From Eudromia elegans (Eukaryota; Chordata; Aves; Tinamiformes; Tinamidae), in assembly GCA_003342815.1 (NCBI GenBank), contig PTEX01000131.1, positions 147,640 to 211,639 of the forward strand: 64,000 nucleotides of DNA, read 5' to 3'. Shown here one piece after another: positions 1-10,500 of the stretch. Each line of letters starts with the position of its first letter. Position 1 is the first letter of the stretch. Under the pieces are notes generated by a model. The model searched no databases, was not told the origin of the DNA, and saw only the letters and a program-made list of their open reading frames with translations. Made by a program: the position numbers and the translations under genes.

Positions 1-858
1 ACACTGTAGCTTAAAGAAATTGTTTGAAAATTGACACTTGACAAGTGAGTGGCAGGTTGCTTTGGCTGAAATTCAAGAAACACAGAAGCTTTTTCTGCTC
101 TGTGTCTGTTTCTCTAGCGATTCTTGTGACCTTCATGACACTTAACCCCTCTATAGTGCTTACGTTTCGGAACATCCTAAATAACAATTTGTAATTCATT
201 TAGTAGAAGAGGAAGAGAAAAATAGATGGGTTTGGTAGTCTTATAGCACAACTTCCATTTCTTAAAACTGTACACTAGAAATCCTACTGCAATGTAACTG
301 GGTAGGTGATAAGACTTTGGTGTATCAGTGAATTGAATGGAAGATGATGTGATATCTGCAGCAATGTGTTGTGGTAAATAACCCCTTTACTCATGGGGCC
401 AGGATTTGGATTGAACAAATTGATTTTTTTATCAGTTAATTTAGAAGTCAGTGAAAAGATGAGGAGAAAAGAAAAAATGGATAGAGGCTTGAGTAGATAC
501 AGAAACCCAAAGAACTCTGAAGAAAGTTTGGCAAGGCTGTTCACGTAGCTTTCTGCTCTAGTGCTTATTTTTTCCATTGATCTCTGTAGAAGGAATAGGA
601 TTCTTTTGTTGATGATCTATATGAAATCCTTGTATCACTTGCTTTAGCTGCTGTGTGGTCCCTAAAAACCCAACACTTTTGCTGGATTCCAAAAGTATTC
701 AATAGCAAGTGAGTAGGTTATGACTTTGAAACATAGGCAAGCGCTGTCTGAGAGATCCAAATTCATTTTCTTGGACCAAAGAAGGAGTGTGGAATCTAAA
801 GACTGGAGGAAATCAAGAGTTTCTGCCTAACTGAGTCTCTTGGAGTTGTAGAAGGAGG

Positions 859-871
859 AAAAAAAAAAAAA
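859..871. repeat. Poly-A homopolymer (13 A)
   Basis: An uninterrupted A run follows a purine-rich stretch. No retroposed body or target-site duplication is evident next to it, so it is annotated only as a simple repeat. Confidence 0.9.
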
Positions 872-1745
872 GTAATTCTGTAATTTGATTTAAATATACT
901 TTATATCTCCAAATATAGGAAGACTATGAAGCTATATTTGTGTCACTGAGATTTTTGAAAATATTAAAAGTATACAGTAATTGTATGCTTCAGAGTGAAT
1001 CTATTTCTTACAAACACTGTATTGTCAAGGTTTCCCCAAACACTCCTGATACTGATCCTTTTCCACTAAGTTGACCATATATGAATTTGACTTTGAGACA
1101 TACCGTTGAGACAAAAGATAATTTTTAGGTAGGGATTTGTAGCTGTCAGCTTCTATAATGTAAGAGTAGAATAATGGTATTTTTTTTCCACACTTAAAAC
1201 AGGTTGTAAAGGTAAGAAATAAGTCTGTCAGAGCTGGATAGGTGGACATGTAAGAGGAATGAGCAACAGTCTTGTCATACATAAAAACTGTTCTGAGATT
1301 GTTTGACTGATTATATATTGTGATGTCACTTTCAAGAAGTGTAAAATTCTAAAGGTATACAGGGCTGTATATTCCTTCTGTAAACTGGAGATGGGTTTAA
1401 TTTAATATCGAAGTACTATCTTGCTTACAAAAGTTTTAAAAATATTTTTTTCGTGACATTTTGAAAGTATTGTCACTGTAAGACAAAGAAAGTTTTGGTT
1501 TATAAAACTGGACAAGAAAGGTCAGTAAGGATGAGTGTGATGAAAGTTGTAATATTTTGGATGGTTTTAGGCAGATGGGAGAAAGGACAGTCTCCCATAG
1601 GCCAAACCTGTGATCGTCAAGGCCTGGCATTCTGTCTCCAGTATGTTAGATTGTTAGACTGCCTCTGTAATCCACAGAACGTATACAACTGAGTGTATCT
1701 GAAGGGAAAGTGAATGAGTTCTCTAGGGGCATTTAGAGGAAATTA

Positions 1746-1773
1746 TTTTTTTTGGGGGGGAAGAAAGGGGGGA
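1746..1773. repeat. T-run / G-run low-complexity block
   Basis: Eight T are followed by seven G, then a purine block with a six-G run. The adjacent G runs could slip during replication. There are only two clear G runs of five or more, so a canonical G-quadruplex needing four runs is not supported. Confidence 0.75.
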
Positions 1774-2580
1774 GAAGCATTTGTTACAATTAAAACACTT
1801 TTGTGATTATGGATGTGCTTTTCAAAAAAGGTGGCGCCTAGAACTTCCATTTGATATTTGGCTCCTTCCAATTGAAGGAAGGGCTTTTGTAAGGGAGGTC
1901 ATAATTTTTCTTTCACTTTTGAGTATAATTTTTGGAAGTTGGATGACAGAAAGCAATTCAAAACAATCTTTAAGTATATCATGGTGGTTTCACATCATGT
2001 TCTTGGAACATAAAAGTGGGAGAATATATCTTCAGCTGAAGACAATGACAAAGCTATGAGCCTTCCTTAATTAGGTCTTAGTAATTTAGACTGGTGTTTT
2101 GCTAGAGTGTTTTGTTTCCTATAGTCATGAATCCATCATCTTTAGAAGCCTTTCTGTTTGGCTTATTTATTCAAACCAGCTCTTGTCAGTTTTGACCTTT
2201 TTTGATGATTCTCAGAGGCAGTGTGGTGTTCTGCCTTTGCTCAGGTCCTTCAGCAAAAGGGGAGGAAAAGAAGAAAATACAGGAATGGGCTCCCTGTTTT
2301 GGGTTCCTGAGATTAGAATTAAACTGAAGCCCTCACTACACTAATAGCTCTGTTTCTGATAGATGCCAATGCTGGATGCAAAGCGAGAGCAAACACATCT
2401 GATTTTTCCGTACTTTATTCTCCCTACTTTTAGTGTGAAATTCTGTGACAGCTGAACACATCATCTCCCTCTACAGCTACTGCTATTTACCACAGTACCT
2501 GCAGCTGAGCAGCTGTATAGGAACAGTAAGTTCTTTGTACAGCTGTTTCTTGTCCTCTGGTCTACTCATAGTCGAGAACC

Positions 2581-2640
2581 AGCTCTTATAATTTACTATT
2601 TGCATTACCAAGCTCTTACAGTTTACTACTTGCATTTTCC
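2581..2640. repeat. 30-bp tandem duplication, two copies
   Basis: Units 2581-2610 and 2611-2640 share the pattern AGCTCTTAxA-xTTTACTAxTTGCATT with only a few substitutions. It is a diverged local duplication with period 30 bp and no coding context. Confidence 0.8.
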
Positions 2641-2828
2641 ATTTAGACCCATCTGCTGGTTGGATGCTTTCTTTAACTCAGGTGAGCTGTTTTGCTCTTG
2701 TCTTAACCTTTCACCTCACTATTCTTCAGGTATAAAAATGTTCAGATGCTAAATGTCATGTGTCACTTGTTGGACATCATCTCATTTCAGCAGAACCCTT
2801 ATTTTTTGTGCTATTGCTTATGCAGAGA

Positions 2829-2932
2829 AAAGTTTTGAGGGCAAGAACTGTCTCCTGTTGTTGCCTGTCAGATGTTGGCCCAATGAAGCTGTGCTTTCCA
2901 TGTGCCTTCAGGTGCTACCATAGTAATAAGAA
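2829..2932 (+). repeat. Probable ancient amniote repeat tail (L2/CR1-class-like)
   Basis: The block reads, in order, a GAGGGCAAGAACTGTCTC-type segment, a CAATGAAG segment and a GGTGCTACCATAGTAATAA segment. This is the order seen in the widespread amniote repeat tail I recall as 'gggcagggactgtctc ... caatgggg ... aggtgctaccgtaataca'. The copy is strongly diverged, which suggests an old insertion. The family assignment is from memory of the consensus, not from a search. Confidence 0.45.
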
Positions 2933-3102
2933 AAGCTCTATAGAAAAACACCTTCAGGATATAATCCAATTTCAAATGCCTCAAAATAAAAAGGCTGGGA
3001 TAGAGTAATTACTGTGGAACTAGTTTGGAACAACTTTGATAAGTGAAACCAAAATGACAGAACTCTCCAAATCTGAGAATGGACAAATGAGAACAAGTGC
3101 AA

Positions 3103-3142
3103 ACAGGGTATTTCTCTGACAGACAGGTTATTTCTCTGCTCA
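3103..3142. repeat. 20-bp tandem duplication
   Basis: ACAGGxTATTTCTCTG occurs at 3103 and again at 3123, giving a 20-bp period with one mismatch in the core. Confidence 0.75.
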
Positions 3143-3275
3143 AGACTTGTTTAAAATACTCAGACTGTGTCTCTTGCAAATATTCAGCTAGCTTAAGCCA
3201 TAATAGTGGGAACTGAAGGAGAAGAAATTGGTCAGCATTTCAGGGGGATGAGACAAGCAAATTACAGATCTGTTA

Positions 3276-3276
3276 T

Positions 3277-3313
<37 letters not shown>
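3276..3313. repeat. (AC)n-(AT)n compound microsatellite
   Basis: About 13 AC dinucleotides run directly into about five AT dinucleotides. It is a typical vertebrate compound microsatellite and probably length-polymorphic. Confidence 0.95.
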
Positions 3314-4375
3314 ACTAGCATTGACATGAATCATCTAAGTAAAAGATGGAGAAGTTGATGACTGTTCAGTTAGAGAAGAAAAGATTGAAGCTGATAAACT
3401 CCCCAGATTGAATGAAATCAGAAAAGCAGCAGAAATTATATCTAATCTTAAAAGACTTGAAACAAAGTGGAGAAAGGCAGTGGAGGGTAGAAGATAATGA
3501 ATTAATGAATTGAAAAGTGACAATTAGAAGATCAGAAGTATTTATTCAGCAGTAGCAGAGGGCAGGAAAGGGCGTGGAAGTAGAGGAAAAAATGGTATTG
3601 ATGGAGCTCCTGTGTGACACTGAAGCAAAGGGCATGGAAGAGAAGAGAAAGGAAGATGGAAAATAAAACATGGCAGTCAAAGATATCTGAGGAAAAAAAA
3701 TACCTAAGTTCCTCACAGTCAGCCCTTTGTAATGTTCCAACAGTCCTTTACACAAGCCACAGACAAGATGCTGCCGTTGCCCTCCTGCCTAGTAAGCAAG
3801 GAGGAGTATCTCTTATCAGGGAGAACAGCAACAATAACAAAGCTAATATGGGATTTGAATTGCTGAGGAAATCCTGCTCCTACTAAGGGAAAAGTAAACC
3901 TCCCAGAAGTTGGGTTCCCTACCTCCCTCTGCTGCCCCTAGATTGCTGTGCTGCCTAGCAGAGTTAGCACTGCCACAGGAAATAAATGATGCAATCAGCC
4001 TGAGAGGCTTTTTGTGGAACTTATTCCCAGCTTTTCAGAATAGGCACTTCTCAGGGAAGATGACAGTGACTCTGCAATCCATTCCCCCTTGCTAAAGTTA
4101 ACAGCAGGGGCTTCAGCATCCCCCTAGTCCCCGTGGTTCAGACAGCGAGGTTGCAGTGCTGCCTCCTTGCTGCTCATCTTTGATAAACTCTGACACCAAA
4201 AGCTGTGGTGAGGCCCCTTGATCACAACTGCAGCCTCTAGACCTCACGCTCTGCTGCCTTAACTCCCTTTGCTCCTTGTCCTGATGCTCATTGTACCGAA
4301 AGCTCTTCTTGTTCCAGGAGAGTGAGGAAGCACCAGCTCCCTCAGAAACAGAGATGTGTGTTAGGTGAGCATGAT

Positions 4376-4423
4376 GCATGCAGATTCTGGACTGCATGCA
4401 GATCCTGGACTGCATCCTTGACT
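4376..4423. repeat. 18-bp tandem repeat, about 2.7 copies
   Basis: GCATGCAGATTCTGGACT (4376-4393) is followed by a copy with one substitution (4394-4411) and a degenerate partial third copy. Because 18 is a multiple of three, it also appears as a repeated hexapeptide in the minus-strand open frame. I interpret that as a by-product, not as evidence for a protein. Confidence 0.85.
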
Positions 4424-6211
4424 GAGCATCTGCCTTGATTTGTCCTAGAAGTAGTGTGGCTTGTGCACAAACAGGTGCAAATGCATCCATGCCTAGCTTA
4501 GTACGCCATAATTTTTTAAAGATACTGTTAAAATGAGAGTAAGTCTAGTAAGAAGAGGAGAGACTGGGTGATGATGGTTTTTAGTAGTTGCCATCTGTGT
4601 TTTAAAATAACCACCAAGAAATAGAGAGTGAACAGTGAAATATTGAAAGACAAAATAAATCTGGCAGTGATAACGTGGGAAGAAGACGATGGATTAGCTG
4701 CGAAGCATAAGGAGATGGAAGCAGGAAAATTGTTGTGTTGGTGTAATAGCTACTGACACAGCAGGCCTTTGGATGGTTCCCTGTTGTGAGTCACTGAAAC
4801 GCTTTCTACCAAGCATGTTAGACAGTGGGAAATTTTGAAAGGGAAGTGTACAATACACTGAGGGTGTCCTTCCATGAGTTTATATTTTTCATTGCCTGAA
4901 GTGTAGCTGCATCTGGCTAGCTAGAAAAAGAAACAGCTCTCCAAGAGAAAGAAAGAGCTAAATGAGAAAGTTTAAGTTCCAGAGCTGGATACTTGGTGTT
5001 CTGTAGTATGGAGCCTCTGTCACTTCCTGCTTTGTTTTACCAAAGGTAGAACCTCCTTGTTACTGAAAAGCTGCAGTTGCCTTGCAGGGGTTAGGAAGGC
5101 TACAGATCTCAAACCTGGGCTTGTTCTGCTGGGGAGCGAGTGGAAAGTGCCTCAGACTGGGCTGCTAAGCAGTCATGACACTTCAATTAAAAATGTTTGT
5201 TTCTTTGCACATTGGATGGGCTCTATGTTTAGGTCAGACTATTTTTATTGTGGGGTATCCTAAACTATCCAGCAGTGTTTCCTGGGCAATCCTGAGCCCC
5301 TTGCAGTGCAGCTGGGCATCACTGAATGGCTGACACATGGATGCCTTTTCTTTTTCCTTTTTTATTCCTTTTTCCCTGCTGATTGAACAGCTTTTATGTG
5401 GTGTTTTAAAGCAGCCAAATTATTTGACAGTCATGGTTGTTTATATTACAGCACCTATGGGCTACAGTATGAAGAGGATTTACCTTGGAGAGCAGTAGTT
5501 GGTGAAAGACACTGACATCTGTAGTCACAGGGATGTGCTTTTGCTGGCAAGCAGTTCATCCTCCCTGCTGTAGTGAGACTCTTAACATAGAATGGACAAG
5601 AAGAAAATGAGAACTGTAGAGCCCTTCTGAAGGAGAGGCAACCTGAGGCTTTAATCGGTAGTTTCTTCAGGGTAGTAGGTAGCGTATCCGGTACAGAAAA
5701 AAGTCATCATTGAGAAATGTGTATTTAGCCTTAACAGCATAAAAAGAGCTAAAGAGAAGCTCCTGTCAAATGCTTTGGACTGGAATTTTAAGAAGGGCCC
5801 TAAAAGCTGTCGCTCCAGCTGGAACCAAAGCAATAGGTGCTGTATTTTGCCGCCGTCCTTCAGTGCAGCAAAGTGGTGAGGAATTACAGCGCTAGCGCTT
5901 CTGCTAAAGCGCGTGTAAAATGGACTGTAATTCTGAGGAGGAATATCCGGCACAGTCGGATTGATCTGGAGTGAGCAACTGGGGTTATATTTGTAGAGTT
6001 TATAACCTGAACACAGACAGCTTGACTCCTTGCAGTGTTCTGCTTCTATATTCTATATTCACTTTAATACCTCTAATGCTGATATTCTGATTTGATGGTC
6101 TTGAGGGAATGCCTGCACTGGTTAGTATAGTGTGAACATAATTAATAGCATATGGTTATTAGTAATTTACAGCAAGGTGTTTTAAGTGGAGAAAAAGAAA
6201 AGACTCGTGCT

Positions 6212-6290
6212 CCTTAGGGCAAGGGCCATGTCTGTTCTCATTCTGTATGCCAGCTAGCACAGACCCTGAGTAGGCCTAGCAAGCACAACT
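6212..6290 (+). repeat. Possible ancient L2/MIR-like repeat tail
   Basis: TAGGGCAAGGGCCATGTCTG is followed by TTCTGTATGCCAGCTAGCAC and ACCCTGAGTAGGCCTAGCAAG. This matches the general layout of L2/MIR-class 3' tails ('gggcagggactgtgtctg ... tatgcccagctagcaca'). The match is short and was recalled rather than searched, so confidence is limited. Confidence 0.4.
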
Positions 6291-8333
6291 GTTGAACTAC
6301 TACATTGTATTGTATGAGTAATTTTGCTTTTCAGCAGACTGTAGCTGGTGGTAGCAAGGTGGTCAAAAGGTCTCTGTAATTCCCAGTTTCTCTCTTACTT
6401 GAATTATTTAAGAGCTAGGGCTGTATTAATGGGACATTTACAGGGAAAGAGGCTGTGGCAAAAGATCCTCACTGAGAGAAGGCTGGGATCTTCCCCTGTA
6501 CTCGCACTGGAGTGTCAGTGTAGCACAAGTGACCATGGGTTAGAATGAGCAAATTGAACAGCTATTTGAGTGAAATATTGCAAGCTTTGAAGTTCTGCTG
6601 CAGCAGAGGATGTTCTAGACTTTAATGTTACCGGTACTGGTGTATTTCCAATTTCTGTTCTTTAAGCAAAGCAGATGCAAATACTGCAGAACTGTTTTTC
6701 CTACCCTTTGAAATCTTCCCTGGAGGAAACAGTGACCGATTACAGTGACTTGTTATTGTATTAGTTTCTGTGATTTAAAAGGGAACAATCAATTTGGATT
6801 TTCAGGAATTAATGAACCATTTACTGCTCTTAGTGTTTCATTACTTTATCAGTACAAGATAACATAATCAACCTTCCAACATCTTGCTAAATAGAGAGCT
6901 TAAAAAATAAGCTGTGGATGCCATGTCCTTGCTAATGTCAATGCTCCAAAAAGCTAAACTTTCTGGTAAGAATTGTATTATCTAGGTTTATTTTACTTTT
7001 TTATACATCTTGGTGAGGTTCATTTGCCTAATGGGTCTCGTGTATCACCAAGTATATCTGTTTTCAAGTAATATACTTAAATAATGCTTTATTCTGTGAA
7101 ATAATCTAAAAGAAATATACCTTTTTACAATATGAAACCAAGTAATGAGATGTCCATGCCCAAATCCCTACAGAACTTATTAAAAGCTGACACAAAGATA
7201 TGAACTGGATGCCATAAGCATCGCTTAAGAAATGTAAAGGAAAATCCGATCAGTCTCTGAAGTGAGAGTTTTTCAGCCCTTCTTGGAAAGGGAATGATGT
7301 AACTTATAAATTTATCCACCAAGATAGAAAGGTTAAAAAAAAAAAAGACATATGCAGACACTGTTTGGACTGTGTTCTCATTGCTGATGTTGTAATTAAA
7401 CTGTATTTCATACAAATAAGACATGAAGTTGCATTCTTAATGATATTTTGTCTTGTGCTGCAAATCTGGATTATTTTCAGTGTAGTCACTTGCATTGAAA
7501 GTAACGTGGATATCTATATTTTTAGCCATCATAAATCAGGAGTAATTTTTTCAGCTTTTGAAAAGGGTCTTGAAGTTATTTTTATAGCAGAGCTCCAGTC
7601 ACATAGTGTTAATCTGTAAGGAACAAAATGATGCATTCAAAGGTGAAAATATTAATATTGCAGTTCACCCCAGAGGTGACTGCATTTCAGTTTTGATGAA
7701 TTGTTTATTTCCGTTATCATCTCTGTCAAGCTTTGAAAATATTTTTGGGTTTTAAGAAAGAACGAATTTCTGCAGGCAAAGTTCATGACTGTTGATAGCA
7801 ACACAGCAAATGGCATAGGCTGTATTAGACAGCCAAAGAGAATGAGTTCTCATATATGGCGAAAAAAGAACAAATTCTCTTTATTAATTGTTTCAATTTC
7901 ACTGCTTGTTCCAACAGGATAATCTTGGAACAGGAACACGCAGTTCCCGGACCAGGGGGAAGGCCTTGTCTCATGCCAGGTGTCTGTCTAGCTATATACA
8001 CATGCACATAAACTTTTCCAGGTATTATAAACTGCCATTTATAGTATCCAAAAATAAACTATTTTAGAAGTGATGTATTTCCCTATACAGTGCAGGGTGC
8101 TACCTAGGCATCTTCAAGAAATAAGATGCTGTGTCAGTTGCTTCACTGAAAGTATTGGCTGGACTAAATAACTTCCAAAATGAGATTTTTAAGCTGAAAG
8201 TTATATAAGGAAAAAGTATTGAGCATTTCAAGCTGGGTGTCCTCTGCAGTTTTCAGAAAAGGCCATTTTCTTATTGTAAGTGATTTAGGAACTGTGAGTT
8301 CACCTGGGGGGGTAGACTCAGCAGACACCTGCT
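6291..8333. other. Unique AT-rich noncoding DNA
   Basis: No gene is recognisable. A 12-base A run lies at 7335-7346. Open frames here are below 105 codons with no known motif. A faint CR1-like phrase near 8155 was considered and rejected. Confidence 0.65.
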
Positions 8334-8432
8334 CGCCCTGTTCAGGCAGAGGCGCAAGGGGAGCGCGCGCTGCAGGGAGCGGCCTGGGAATGGGCCGATT
8401 TCCCCCACGGACACCGCGTGGCTACGTGCCCG
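8334..8432. promoter_or_regulatory. Small CpG-rich patch
   Basis: About 13 CpG dinucleotides fall within about 100 bases, including GCGCGCGC at its centre, in otherwise CpG-poor AT-rich DNA. It is too short to meet usual CpG-island length criteria. The absence of stop codons in overlapping frames on both strands follows from base composition. It could be a methylation-protected regulatory patch or just a GC-rich remnant. Confidence 0.35.
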
Positions 8433-9060
8433 AGGAAGGCCAGGGAAGGTGCTTGCCCTTGACACTGGGCTCACATGTAGCCGGGAAGATTCCTGGCTAT
8501 TTATCTTACCTAAGCAAACAGCATGGGTGACCGGAAAATAGAGGAGAAAGAAAAATCAACTTCAGGTTTTCGAGAATATGGCAGGTATTTCAGGCTTTGA
8601 AAGCAAATTGTTTCATTCAAACAGCAAAGATGCTGTAATTTCAAGTTGTGAAGGGCTAGACTATTGGTCATTCCCTTACAGTTTCAGGGTAAATGAGAGA
8701 AGGCTTTTTTTGTCATTTTTTCCTTTGAAAACTATATTTTTCCTCTACTTTTCTACTAATTATCTGAGCTATTAAATTGCTGTTCTAAAAGAATTGATTC
8801 CAACTCACTTTGTATAAATGCTCACATAAAAGTTGACAGATAAGGGAGAGACTTGCATAAAGCTTCTGTTTCCCTGAATTCTCAAGGAATTTGGGCTGGT
8901 TCCCTTGTCTTAAACAGCTTTGAGAAATAAACTGTGGGAAGTGGTCGTATTTTGTTTTTCATGATCTTTTCCAGTTTCTTTTCCCAGCTTTACAATGTCT
9001 CTATTATATGCTTGGCAGCAGCACAGTATTAGTTCCTTGCAGAAAGTAGTGAATAGTTTC

Positions 9061-9105
9061 CTCACTGAGTGGTTACACTCACTGAGAGGTTACGCTGAGT
9101 GTAAC
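9061..9105. repeat. 17-bp tandem duplication forming a perfect 10-bp stem-loop
   Basis: CTCACTGAGxGGTTA recurs with a spacing of 17 bases. GTTACACTCA (9072-9081) is the exact reverse complement of TGAGTGTAAC (9096-9105), leaving a 14-base loop. The stem is too short for a microRNA precursor. Confidence 0.7.
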
Positions 9106-9254
9106 AAAAGGTGTCAGAAACGGAGGCCTTCCTGTTCGGTCCTAACTCGCTGGTTTGCGAGGTGGGTGAGCTGCTGAAGAGGCAGTGCAGGTTATTTGGC
9201 CATTATTGTGAGGTTTTCATCTTCAGGAGTGCATTTATCTGTAGTGTTTGTGTT

Positions 9255-9340
9255 TCCCTCTGATTAGGGCCCCGCTAATGACATCAAAGCAGCCGTAATG
9301 ACCATTGTGCAGCTTTCTGCGACAGGCAAAGGGGCAGAAG
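9255..9340. promoter_or_regulatory. Candidate conserved noncoding element
   Basis: A dense run of homeodomain-type cores (GCTAATGACA, CGTAATGACC) surrounds an ATCAAAG TCF/LEF-like site and a CATTGTG SOX-like site. The motif packing resembles developmental enhancers. That is an inference from motifs only; conservation was not tested. Confidence 0.25.
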
Positions 9341-10169
9341 GGGGAACCCTGCAGTAGGGGTGAGGAAGCAATGAGTGCCTAGTGGGAACGTAAAAGGCCA
9401 AGTGTCCCAGAGGGGCTGAGAAGGGGCAAGGATGCCAGGCCGAGCCCTGTGTGCCTCAGGCCACCCTCACCGCTGCCCCTGAGCAGCAGTGGTGGGTTGA
9501 TACAAATCCCTTCCAACAGGCCATGTGGAAATGGTGGCGTCTCTGTGTTCTGGGTGATATTGAGGAAGAGCTCTGGTCTCAGCAGAGAGGCTTTCTTGCT
9601 CCGCTTCAAATGAGCGGAGGACGTTACGTTTTGTAGCACTCTCAAGTCTAAATTTTGAAACTGCATTTCAGTGAGACTTATGTGGCCTGCAACATAACTC
9701 TTAGAAGGTTAAATAACTGAGAAAAATCCTTCCTTCACAGGCTTATCCTTCACTCACTCTGCATTCTGTATGTGAACTTTTTATTTTATATAACCTCTAT
9801 GACCGCTGGTACAGGGATGGGGAGATGATCTTTGTGTGGTCTCAGGGTGACCTGGGGCACGTAGGTTGCACAGGTGGGTGGGTGTCGCTGCTCGCCAGAG
9901 GGTCAGAGCAGTGCATGGGAAACGCTGGGTATGCCGGGCCCGGAGCCTCCTCGTGCCTTCGCGTGTTGAAACCTCCCGGTACCCAGCAGTGTCCGTGTGA
10001 TGTTACACGGACTGCTGGATGGCAGGGTTTGCCTTTCAGTTTTAAACCAAGGACAAAAGGTAAATTTTTATCTGTCGTTGAATTGCTGCTGGTGATGTCC
10101 ATTGAATGTTTACATTAGCTTCATTGTGTGTTTTCATCTTGTCAGTATTTGTCAGTTTTCTTTTTAAAA

Positions 10170-10500
10170 AAAGTTCATTTAAGGAACGCCGTAACATCAC
10201 TTTAAGGATAATGAATTTAAAAGGTTCATTGAGAATGACCCTTTATTGTTCCTACTCATAATTATTTCTACTGCCATCTATTGCTTGTTTCATATTCTGT
10301 TTACTTGGTGCCATCAGACAGTGTACGCTGGTCTAATTGAATGTTGCTTGACTAGTTAGCTTAATATTTATAACCCTATATGAGGCAAGAGCTGGGAAAT
10401 AAATGCCCTAATATCATAATTTCACATATACTCGCCAAATTTATAGGAAATGAAGATAATTTAAATGATTATTGAAAAGTATCCCATGTTGAGGTGTTCT
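10170..10500. promoter_or_regulatory. Candidate conserved noncoding element
   Basis: This AT-rich, complex sequence has no simple repeats and holds several ATTA/TAAT cores and a run of HOX/MEIS-like AT motifs. Texture suggests a constrained noncoding element; no alignment was possible. Confidence 0.22.

Larger units (their letters stand above)
1..2580. other. Unique AT-rich noncoding DNA
   Basis: No gene, RNA gene or interspersed repeat is recognisable in this stretch. Open frames are short (under 100 codons), occur on both strands and show no known domain. Local features are an A run at 859-871 and a T-run/G-run block at 1746-1773. The texture is that of vertebrate intergenic or intronic sequence. 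Confidence 0.7.
2933..6211. other. Unique noncoding DNA with local duplications
   Basis: No gene is recognisable. The stretch includes a 20-bp tandem duplication (3103-3142), an AC/AT microsatellite (3276-3313), a purine-rich block around 3410-3700 and an 18-bp tandem repeat (4376-4423). The 125-codon minus-strand open frame over 4113-4490 partly owes its length to that tandem repeat and has no recognisable domain. Confidence 0.65.

Noticed and set aside
4113..4490. 125-codon minus-strand open frame with repeated hexapeptide
   Set aside because: The peptide repeat is explained by an 18-bp DNA tandem repeat, and no domain is recognisable.
8140..8200. CR1-like phrase GGCTGGACTAAATAACTTCC
   Set aside because: It resembles the CR1 3' phrase GGTTGGACTAGATGACCTCC, but neighbouring sequence shows no further CR1 similarity, so it is too short to call.
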